A stretch of 64,000 nucleotides of DNA from an uncultured Clostridia bacterium (GTDB lineage Bacteria; Bacillota; Clostridia; TANB77; CAG-508), in assembly GCA_948678575.1 (NCBI GenBank), contig CAPPGO010000001.1:213904-277903 (forward strand), given 5' to 3'. Both the position numbers and the translations under genes were made by a program. The notes under the pieces are model-generated. The model saw only the letters and a list, made by a program, of their open reading frames with translations. It was not told the origin of the DNA and searched no databases. This document shows positions 8,234 to 18,000 of this stretch, piece after piece (position 1 is the stretch's first letter; the number at the start of each line of letters is the position of its first letter).

Positions 8234-11200
8234 TTATTTTTTCAAAACTGTTTTTTTGATTATTACTATACCTACTGCTAATATTACTAATGCAACTACT
8301 GATACAATTAACATTTGAATTGTAAGAGCTGTCTTTGTATTTAAACCTGTTGGAGGTGTAAATGTGATAAGCTCTGTTGCACTCGCATCTCTTTCATCAA
8401 GTGATACTGTGAATTCTCCAAGTTTTGGATCAGCATTACCTGCAATAGTTTCGATATCTCTCTTACCAACTGTATTTTCAAATTTAACTATTTCAGCGAT
8501 ATTATCATAAGTTAAATCGTCTTCATCAATTTCACTATCAATAGATCTTGTCATAGTTAAATTCATTAATGTTTCGCAAGATGTATCTAACTCACTATTT
8601 TGGTTAGATGCACTAAATGGAACTAATTTAATTATAAAGTCTGGGTTTGCAAGTTTATCTCCATTTACTCCATCAACACTTAATATCAAGTTACTTCTTT
8701 CATTTGTTGAGTATGCAATTCCTCTATCATCTACAATGTTGTTTATTCCATCATACTCTCCAATGATATTGCTATCTATTGCTTTTGCTTCTAGTAATTC
8801 ATCAGGTGTTGTAGATTTCCAACTTGTATTTAATTCATTATTTTGGTCTGCTTTAAATACTGCATCATTATCTACATAATCAATTAATTGTCTTATTGTT
8901 GTTGTTACAACTATGTCAGATTGTGTATAAGCTTCATTTTTACCAATGTAGTAAATACTTCCTATAAATTCTCCGACTTTTGGATGTTTTACGCTAGTTA
9001 ATTTTCCATCAACTTTAACGTAAGTTTGATCTTTAATTTCTTCTGCCTTAGCAAGAAGTTCCTCAGGAGTAGAGTTTTCCACAAATGGATTTGCTCTATC
9101 TACTTCACCAATATTCAATACTGTAAATCTGTACTTAACTTCTAGATTTAAAGATTGAGCAATTGTATCATCATAATAAATGTATCTGAAATTTTGTAAT
9201 CCTTCTTCTTCATTTTTATTTTGAGCAAGTAAGTGTTCTGTTCCGAAAGATTTTTCTTTATTTAATTCTACATTTGCTTTATAGCTTGCTTTTCCTGTAT
9301 CTTCATCCAATGTATAGTCATAACTAATATCATATACTGCTTTTAGTATAGGATCAGTTCCTGTATTTGGTGTAAGTGTTATAGATTCAATTTCTTTATC
9401 AAGTACAATTTCTGTATTTGATCTTTCTTCGATACCTATATCTACTGCTTCAATTACATAATTGTAATTGATATATGTTACAGTACCTTTTGCACCGTTT
9501 ATATCTGATTTACCATAAACATAGTTTGATGTTATTCCGTTTTGAGTTTCTTCTCCACCTGCTATAACCTCAGTTTGTTCACCAGTAATTCTATCAGTTA
9601 TAATTACTTTTTGACCAGCTAAGCTGTTCATATTTTCAATATTCAAATTGATTTTTGCTGTATCTGCAAACATACTTGTATTTTTATATAATTCTGTATG
9701 ATCTGCTGTATAATTATTTGCTGTTGCTAATACTGATGTTATTGTATGATCTAACACTCTTGAATATGCCATAACTTCAAGTCTTCTTGATTCGTTATCT
9801 ATTGCATCTGAGTTATGTGTAATAACTTCACCATTTTCATCATATTTACATGTTGTGAAATCATACCATTCGTTATCTATATAACCATCATTATTAGATA
9901 CATTTGCTGTTTTTCCATCTTCACCTACAATGTCTGCTTGATATGTTGTTGTTTTGAAGTCTTGACCATTGTAAACTGCTGGATGTCTTGAATTATCATC
10001 AGAAGTTTGAGGTTCTGCCACTCCATCTAGTTTTACTAGATTTCCTTCATCATCTAAACTATCTGATGGAAAATCACCATAAGTAAATCTTACTACATAA
10101 TTTCCGGCTGGTATATTTGCAAATTTATACATACCAGTATCTTCTGGTCTATTACTTGTTAATGTAATACTGTCAAATCCTGTAATTTCTTCTAATGTTT
10201 TACCATTTAAGAAGTCGAAACTTTGAGCTGTTGGCCATACGAAATCATATTCTTTATATGTTTCTGTACCTTCTGGTTGTTTTACTCTAACTTTTTCTAC
10301 CATTTGAGTAGTTAAGTTTCCAATTAATCTTTCATCATCGTCATAGATACCATTACCTACTACTTGATTATAATCAATTTTTTCAGTCTCTTTATCTTCC
10401 CAAGCCATACCAGTTACATCTCTTGTCTCTTTATATAAGTCTAATGTTATGATTGGTGCTGAATCGCAATCATCTTCATACCATTCTTTTGTATTTTTAT
10501 TTTCGATATCAACATTATTTGCTGCTGAATCTTTATCAATTTTACCAGCTATTTTTTGAGTATCTGCATAATATGTTGAATATGCTCCAATTTCTGCAAC
10601 ATTAGATTTTGTACCTAATCTTACATAAGATCTTACTGCATCTGATAATCCAGATTGATCTCCGAAAACTGCTGGTGCTTCGTCAGTTCTAACTTTAAAT
10701 GTTAAGTACACTTCAAGTTTTTCACCTACTGCTAATCTGAAATCTTGATCACTTAAATCAATTTCAGCTTTATAATATTTTTTACCTTCTTCACTTCTAA
10801 CTTTTTCAGAAATTTCCATTCCTTCATTGCCAGATGCTTCGGCTACTGTATCGATTGAACTGTTAACTAAATCTCCTGTTACATTAATTTTTCCTTCAAT
10901 AGATTTTGTTAATTGTTCTGCCCACATACTATCGCCAGAAGGACCTTTTTTAATTACATAAGCAGGTGTAGCAACTGTTGTTTCTCTATCAACACTTATG
11001 CCATTTGCTTCTTGAATGTATCTTGAAACTGTTGTATCAACTAATTCTAAGTCTTCATCAAAGTAATCTGTTAATTTCTTAACATCTGCTAGATAAGAAT
11101 CTGAATTGTTATATACGCCAATCTTATATGTTAAGAATACATCTAAGTCTAATTCTTCTGATAAATTATCTTTACCAATTGATCTATAAAATTCTTCAAG

Positions 11201-14200
11201 AGCTCCTCTTACTTCGTTTCCTTCATAAACTTTTGCTCTATAATAGTAATCACTTTCATATAAGTCTAATTTATATGAAATATTTGCATCTGCAACTTTT
11301 AATTGTAGATTTAAGTAATCTTTATATTCTTCGTTTTCAAAATCTATATATTCATTATATTTGTAATTCATCAATTTTTGATTTACTACTACATTTGCTG
11401 AATATACATCTTTTGTAACTGCAAGTTCTGCTTCATCTCTTCTTACTAAACCTAAATTGATATTTAATAAGTAAGGATATGTTGCTGAGTAGTGGTATTT
11501 AATTATAATTCCACTTTCAATTTTATTTAAGTATTTTTCAATATACTCTAAATGATATTTATTGTCGAATGGCCATGTTAAACCTCCTGTTGAAGTTCTT
11601 GCTGGCATTCTAAATTGTTCTCTGATATATCCATCATTTAATGTTTGAAGATCAGATATTTTTCTAGTATTTCCATCTAATGATGGGATTGAATCAGTAG
11701 AATAATATAATAAATCTGTTCTTCCACCGTCTGTTCCTATTGCATATCCATCTGTTGAGCCATCATCATAAATTGGTGTATCACCAGTGATTGTTGCGAA
11801 TTTATTATCAAAAGCTTCTCTTTCTGCTGGATCTTCTATTGCCATAGAATCTCTATTATATTCATTTCTTCTAGCGTTATTTCCTCTTCTAAAATCAGAA
11901 GCTGAACCACTTACTAAAAAGTCTGTTGGTTTATATGTTTGACCATCATAGTAGAATTCTACATCATAATTAGCTCTTGTAATACCAGATGCTTTTTCTT
12001 CATCTGTTAAACCTGGAACTGACATTCTTGGTGCTTCCCATATACCATCTGCTGATGTATATATAGGATAGCTAATTTCTGTATCAGAACCTGCTTCATA
12101 TCCTTTTGCTAAAACTCTGCTTACTTCTGTTTGTCCTTGATATAGGACTTTCCAAATAAATACTTCTACATTTGGAATTCCCAATTCTCCATTATCATAT
12201 TTGCCATTTGCAACTGAATCCTCAGTATTTTTATCTTCTTCATTTAATGGAGCATCTTCCCAAACAACACCTGACATTGCCATTGTTAAATCGTATTCAG
12301 TAATGATTTTGTATTCATTTGTACAAATAACTTCGATAGTTTTATCATCTAAAATTGTTCCATTTGAACTTGATATACTTAATTGCTTCCAACCTTCTGG
12401 CATAGCTGTTTCACTTACAGAATATGTTGGAGCATCGCCTAACCAAGTAATTTCTGGTGATGTCCATGTTTCATTTGGTTTTAATGTTGTGTTTATAATT
12501 TTTGTTCCATTTACAATACTTTCTCCATCACATTCAAATGTTCCAGAAATTCTTGCTGCAAATGAGAACTCTACATTATTATCTACACCAATCTTGTCAT
12601 CTGTTTCTATTTTCTTAGTAATAGAAATACGACCTGATTTTGGATTTGTTGCTTTATTTGTTACTTTAACACTTATTTTTTTATCTTTTTCAAGAGTACC
12701 AGAACCATTCTCAATACCTAGTAATTCCCAACCATCTGGTAAATTAATTTCTTTTACTTCATATTTTGGAGGTGTTGTTCCTTTTTTCCAAACATATTTA
12801 TCTGACCATGTTTGACCAGCTTTTAATGTTTTAGTGTATGTTGTTCCTCCAACTTCTAATACAACTGTAAAACTTTCTGTTGAAGTAACATTTCCATCTA
12901 ATACTTTTTGTATAGATATTTCTGCACTATCCCAATCATTTCCATCATCAGTATTATATGCGTTTATTTCAACATCTTCTCCTAGTTTGCCTTCTTTATT
13001 GGTAATTTTATAAAGTTTTGCACCTTCTGGAATATTAACCTCTTCTACTTTATATCTCGGAGCATCTCCTGTATATTCAATGTCTCCTGAATCCCAAGTT
13101 TCTCCTGGGTGAATTGTTATAATTCCATCTGATGTTGTTTTATCATTTACAAATAATTTATTGTCAATGTATAACTTGAATTGGAATTCCCAATCTTTAT
13201 GTTTTTCATCAAAGTGTTTTGTAATGTGAACTCTACCATAATGTGGTTGCTCTGTATTTGTAACATTAAATACGAAAGTATTTTCTCCCTCAATTGTTTT
13301 TTGAATATCTTTTAATTTATAATTGTCAGCTATATCACCTTCAAAAGCTTCTTTAACTTCGATTGTTGGTGTATCTTCACCAATTGCTAATTTATATGTT
13401 CCACTAACGAATGTTCTATTTGCTGGAACTTTTACTCTATCAAATAATTCTCCATTTTTATAAACTTCAAAAACGAATTTATCTGATGTTGTTACTGGAT
13501 TACCATTTTTATCAACAACTTTCTTGTTGATTTTATAACTCCATTCTCCTGGTTTATCTAAATCTGGTCCATCATTTAAGTCTAAGTCTGTATATAAATA
13601 CCATCTAGCACCAATTACACCATAACCTAGCATTTGAGCTGTTTGTTCTTTCATGCCAGTTAAATCTAACCAATAATTCCATTTAATAGCATGTTTAGAA
13701 GAATATCCATGTGAACATTTTCCATCACAAGTGCTATCTTCTCCATGTGAAGAGTGTCCACATGAACCTGAACAATATTGTGAAACTTCTGAATTTGGTG
13801 TCCATGTTTGTTCAAAGTATGTACCTTCTAGTCTTTCATATCTACCACCAGCATTCATATATTTGAAGTCAAAGTGTAAGTTTGTTAATTCTGTTACACC
13901 TTCCATATAATCTAATTCTATATAAAATACTTCGTTTGCATGTGGAAATCTATAATTATCTGTTGTTTCCCTTTGATCTTTTAAGAAATTAAATTTCCAT
14001 TTTGCCCCTTCAATTTCTTGAATTGGATTTTCAATTCCTTCTTCATCTTCTTTTATTGCAAATGGAACTTCAATTTCTGCTCCATTTTGTTTAACAAATA
14101 ATTGTGCATTTGTTATACCTGCAAATTGAACTGGATCCCTTTGATCCTGAGTTGTTGATGGATTTTCTTTTATGAAACTTTCTTCAACATAATCAATTGA

Positions 14201-15094
14201 GAAAGGTCCTATTGTATATGTGTTTGTATCAGTATCGAATGTAACTGTTACTTTATCTTTTCCTGTTGCTTTTCCATTTTCATCTTTTTCTACTGTACCA
14301 TCTTGGTTAGCATCTTCATTATATACTGGGTTATATTCAAGTTCTGGTGCAGGAACTGTTCCTGTATGAACTTCTCCATCTAATTCGAATTCATAATCTG
14401 TATTAACAAAGTCATCTTCATTAATGCTTTTTGCTATTTGTTTAATATATCCATAAAAAGCTTCTGCTTCTTCATATAATGCATTTATGGTACTATGGTT
14501 TGTACCTTTATTATCATCAGTAACCCACCATGCATACTGTATTGTTGAGTAGTTGTCTGGATAGAATACTTTTAATCTATCTTCTGGTTCAACTTCTGCA
14601 ATCATTTCAGCTAATATGTATGAGTTATCAGGACTTGTTACAACTATTTCAGTTGCTTCAAACCATGCCCAGCTTTCTGAATTATATTCAGAATCTGTAT
14701 ATGGTGTTTGAGGATTGCTTGAATCTTTTATTGTTAAAGCTGTTTGATTTCCTTCATCTGCTTTTGTTAATTCTCCAATTAATTTTCCACTATCTGTTGT
14801 TGTAGTAGAACTACCACCAGCAGTTAATGTAGCAGCTGCAACACCTCTTAAATGTGAATCATTACCACCATGATAACAACAAAGGATGTCATATCTATCA
14901 AGTAAATCTTCTAATGTCATATATTGACCTTCGAAGTTTATTGTTTCAGATGTACCATAAGTTCCTTTTGAATCCATTTCTGTTGAAACTTTTGTTGCAT
15001 AAGCTGCAACAACGGCAACAGTGCTTAATAATGTAATTATTATTATTAATGAAACTATTAATCTTTTGTCTAAATCTTTAAATAATTTCTTCAT
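8234..15094 (-). CDS. Giant thioester-like/B-type-domain surface adhesin (2286 aa)
   Basis: I place the start at the ATG (15094), 1 bp after the upstream stop and 7 bp behind GCAGGTG, rather than at the GTG at 15103. A signal/anchor segment covers residues 12-34. Residues about 70-190 carry ILCCYHGG and STIQYAWW, resembling the Cys and Gln motifs of thioester domains, which bond covalently to host or matrix amines. A Cys/His-rich stretch follows at about 441-468. Four Cna-B-like repeats cover about 518-928 (GRVHITKHFDEK, AEISIQKVL, GRISITKKIETD). SdrD_B-like domains start near 940 (SGVVWEDAP) and 1558 (TGMAWEDKE). The C-terminus has TPPTG, a hydrophobic helix and a KKTVLKK tail, a non-standard sorting-signal layout. 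It is paralogous to the 2722-residue protein and translationally coupled to the 1701-residue stalk protein. Function as an adhesin is inferred. Confidence 0.8.
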   Translation of the reverse strand: MKKLFKDLDKRLIVSLIIIITLLSTVAVVAAYATKVSTEMDSKGTYGTSETINFEGQYMTLEDLLDRYDILCCYHGGNDSHLRGVAAATLTAGGSSTTTTDSGKLIGELTKADEGNQTALTIKDSSNPQTPYTDSEYNSESWAWFEATEIVVTSPDNSYILAEMIAEVEPEDRLKVFYPDNYSTIQYAWWVTDDNKGTNHSTINALYEEAEAFYGYIKQIAKSINEDDFVNTDYEFELDGEVHTGTVPAPELEYNPVYNEDANQDGTVEKDENGKATGKDKVTVTFDTDTNTYTIGPFSIDYVEESFIKENPSTTQDQRDPVQFAGITNAQLFVKQNGAEIEVPFAIKEDEEGIENPIQEIEGAKWKFNFLKDQRETTDNYRFPHANEVFYIELDYMEGVTELTNLHFDFKYMNAGGRYERLEGTYFEQTWTPNSEVSQYCSGSCGHSSHGEDSTCDGKCSHGYSSKHAIKWNYWLDLTGMKEQTAQMLGYGVIGARWYLYTDLDLNDGPDLDKPGEWSYKINKKVVDKNGNPVTTSDKFVFEVYKNGELFDRVKVPANRTFVSGTYKLAIGEDTPTIEVKEAFEGDIADNYKLKDIQKTIEGENTFVFNVTNTEQPHYGRVHITKHFDEKHKDWEFQFKLYIDNKLFVNDKTTSDGIITIHPGETWDSGDIEYTGDAPRYKVEEVNIPEGAKLYKITNKEGKLGEDVEINAYNTDDGNDWDSAEISIQKVLDGNVTSTESFTVVLEVGGTTYTKTLKAGQTWSDKYVWKKGTTPPKYEVKEINLPDGWELLGIENGSGTLEKDKKISVKVTNKATNPKSGRISITKKIETDDKIGVDNNVEFSFAARISGTFECDGESIVNGTKIINTTLKPNETWTSPEITWLGDAPTYSVSETAMPEGWKQLSISSSNGTILDDKTIEVICTNEYKIITEYDLTMAMSGVVWEDAPLNEEDKNTEDSVANGKYDNGELGIPNVEVFIWKVLYQGQTEVSRVLAKGYEAGSDTEISYPIYTSADGIWEAPRMSVPGLTDEEKASGITRANYDVEFYYDGQTYKPTDFLVSGSASDFRRGNNARRNEYNRDSMAIEDPAEREAFDNKFATITGDTPIYDDGSTDGYAIGTDGGRTDLLYYSTDSIPSLDGNTRKISDLQTLNDGYIREQFRMPARTSTGGLTWPFDNKYHLEYIEKYLNKIESGIIIKYHYSATYPYLLNINLGLVRRDEAELAVTKDVYSANVVVNQKLMNYKYNEYIDFENEEYKDYLNLQLKVADANISYKLDLYESDYYYRAKVYEGNEVRGALEEFYRSIGKDNLSEELDLDVFLTYKIGVYNNSDSYLADVKKLTDYFDEDLELVDTTVSRYIQEANGISVDRETTVATPAYVIKKGPSGDSMWAEQLTKSIEGKINVTGDLVNSSIDTVAEASGNEGMEISEKVRSEEGKKYYKAEIDLSDQDFRLAVGEKLEVYLTFKVRTDEAPAVFGDQSGLSDAVRSYVRLGTKSNVAEIGAYSTYYADTQKIAGKIDKDSAANNVDIENKNTKEWYEDDCDSAPIITLDLYKETRDVTGMAWEDKETEKIDYNQVVGNGIYDDDERLIGNLTTQMVEKVRVKQPEGTETYKEYDFVWPTAQSFDFLNGKTLEEITGFDSITLTSNRPEDTGMYKFANIPAGNYVVRFTYGDFPSDSLDDEGNLVKLDGVAEPQTSDDNSRHPAVYNGQDFKTTTYQADIVGEDGKTANVSNNDGYIDNEWYDFTTCKYDENGEVITHNSDAIDNESRRLEVMAYSRVLDHTITSVLATANNYTADHTELYKNTSMFADTAKINLNIENMNSLAGQKVIITDRITGEQTEVIAGGEETQNGITSNYVYGKSDINGAKGTVTYINYNYVIEAVDIGIEERSNTEIVLDKEIESITLTPNTGTDPILKAVYDISYDYTLDEDTGKASYKANVELNKEKSFGTEHLLAQNKNEEEGLQNFRYIYYDDTIAQSLNLEVKYRFTVLNIGEVDRANPFVENSTPEELLAKAEEIKDQTYVKVDGKLTSVKHPKVGEFIGSIYYIGKNEAYTQSDIVVTTTIRQLIDYVDNDAVFKADQNNELNTSWKSTTPDELLEAKAIDSNIIGEYDGINNIVDDRGIAYSTNERSNLILSVDGVNGDKLANPDFIIKLVPFSASNQNSELDTSCETLMNLTMTRSIDSEIDEDDLTYDNIAEIVKFENTVGKRDIETIAGNADPKLGEFTVSLDERDASATELITFTPPTGLNTKTALTIQMLIVSVVALVILAVGIVIIKKTVLKK

Positions 15095-15095
15095 A

Positions 15096-18000
15096 TTAAA
15101 CACCTGCCTTTCTTTTTTTCAATATTATTTGCGTGTAAGCTATAAATATAACTATTGATCCTAAGATTACACTTGTTATAATTACTGAGATATAAATGAA
15201 TACTTCACCAGTTTTTACTGTGATAATAGCATCTGCTGATCCCATATCATTTTCACCTTGTGCTTTATTCATTGGTGTAGAGTTTATATCTGATACACCA
15301 TAAATGTTATAATCTTCTGCAATCTCTGCAATGTTGTTTACGATACCAGATGTATTTTCTTCTGTCATTTGTTTAGTTAAAACTAATTTTATTTCTCTTG
15401 TTTCACCTGGTTTTAATTCTACATCTGCTAATGCTGATGTATATAAATTTCCATCTGTACCTGTGTACCAATCTGGATTTAATGTTGAGTTAAATGTCAT
15501 TCCTGCTGGAATGTAATCAATTATTCTCTTAATATTTCCTGCGATTTCCCCAACATTTGATACTTTAATACTATATTCAATATATGTTGTTGAACTTGAT
15601 AAATATTTAGCTGCGATTGGCATTTGTGCTAATGTAACATTATCAAATTGTACACTATCTGTGCCTGCTTTATTTTGAACTGTCATTTTTGTAATAGAAG
15701 TTTCTAAACTTAAATCAAATGTATCTGCATATACAAAACCTATATCCATGTTTGATACACTTGAATCTGCAATTGTAATTCTATCTGTAACAGCTGCATT
15801 TCTTTGTCTACCATCTTGTTCAATCTTTGTTGTAATAGCATCAGAGTTTACATTTGCTTCAACTCCTGCTTTTTGATATGTTGTAACTGTATATTTTACA
15901 GTATCATAATCAAATATTACTAAGTAGTTTCCATTTGCAACACCAGCAAAAGTATAAGCTCCTTTACTATCTGTTGTAATAGATTTTACCACTGTTCCTG
16001 TATCAGCATTTACAAGTCTTGCTGTAATTCCTGACATTTTTTGTTCGTTTTCTGCTCTCATACCATCTTTGTCTTCATCTAACCAAGCATTACCTGTAAT
16101 TTTATAAGTTTTTACAATGTTTGAATTTGATGCTGAACTACTATTGCTTGTTGCTCCTGTATTTTGAACAGCTTCTTCAACTACTTGATTTGAATAGTTT
16201 GGGTCTGCTTCTATAATATGTGTTATTTCATTTGAAAGCATTGGGCTTTCCATTGTTTTTGTTTGTATGCTACCTTTATTTGTAACTGTTGCTTCGGCAG
16301 CTCCGTCAAGGTTTTTAGCTATTGCTTTAACTGTTGCTTTAAGTTCTGTATCAACTGGTATACTCACTGTAATTGTTGGTTCTGTTGAACCAGAAACTCT
16401 CTTTGTAGATTCTCTTCCATTTATTCCATATGTAATTGATTTTGCAAGTAAACCTTCTGGTACATAATCTATTAAGCTAACATCTTGTGCTTCAAAAGAA
16501 CCTTCATTTTTTATTGTAAATACATATTCAATTGTTTCACCCTCAGTTACATAAGTATCTGTTGTATTTGTTGTTTGTGTAAATACTAAACTTGGTCTAC
16601 CAATTCCTAAACTAATTTCATTTGATGTAACTGCATCTACACCATCAGCTTTGGCATTTGCTGTTACTGTTACAACTTTATATGTTGAACCATTATCTAG
16701 TTCTTTTGTTATTACAAATATTTGAGCTTGTGCTGTTGTTTTTGATTTTAATGTTCCTACATTTACTGTAACTGTTCTTGTACTATCATCATAATTAACT
16801 ACTGCTCCATTTTTACCTGTTGTTGGTGTTGATGATGCTTCAAGTAAAAATCCTTCTTTGTATGAAACTTCATCTGGAAGTTTAAATTCTATTACAGCAT
16901 TTTGTAAATCTTCATTTGAAAGATTTGTTGCTGTTATATCATATTTAACTTCACGATTTTCAGCAATTGTTGTATTTTCTTCTGTAAAGTTATGTCCTAT
17001 TTCTACTTTAAGAACTGTTTTTTCTATTGCAATATTAACTGGTTCTGAAACAACTGGCTCTTCTAAATCATCAGCTGTTGCTGTTGCTGTTATGCTAACA
17101 TCTTTTTCTTCCCCTGCTCTTGCTGAAAGAACAAATCTTAATTCTTTTACTTCATCAACTCCTAGTGTAGGAATTGTGAATTCTATTATTCCATTTTCAC
17201 TACTTGATGTAATTCCTTCTTCAACTGGAATATCTTCTATAACAAATCCATTATCTACTGGAATTGTTATTTTTACATTTTGTGCAGAAGTTTTTCCTGT
17301 ATTTTTTACTTCTACTTTATATGTCATTTCTTCATATTCTTTAATAGATGTTTCTACATCAGAAGAAAGTTTGATTGAAAGTTCTGGACCTTCACCTGTA
17401 CTTAAACCGATTTTATCAGCTTTACTTTCTTCATCAACTGTTGCTACATCTGTATGATTTTTGTAGTATGCTAAAAATGTACCATAAATACTTTCATTTA
17501 ATTTCAAGTCTGCTGGAATTTTATATTCATAAGTAAATCTTAAAACTTCAGCAACTAACATTTGATAATTACTATCAGTTGGAACTATTAAATAAGATTT
17601 AATATTGTCAAAGTTTTCTACTTCTGTTGTCCAACCATTTGAACTATCATTTAGGTCTTTTGTTGCTTCTCCGTTTTCAGAATAATAAATTGTAAAGTTT
17701 GTATTATTCTTTTCATCTGCAACTATTCTTGATACTAATGTTGTATCTATTGTTGTTCCTAAATCTTCACCTGTTTTTATATCTTTAACACCTTTAAAAG
17801 GTATTCTTCCTAATATACTTAAATCAGAAACTATATTGTTATTATTGTTCATAACTATAATTTCCATTGTTGCAACCTTTTCAACATCATTCTTGGCTAT
17901 TTCAGCTTCCTTTTCACCTTGTTTAATAGATGTTAAAACTGTTCCTGCAAAATCGAAGTTGCTTGTACTATTTACTGTTACTAATCCTGTTGGTGCAGAA

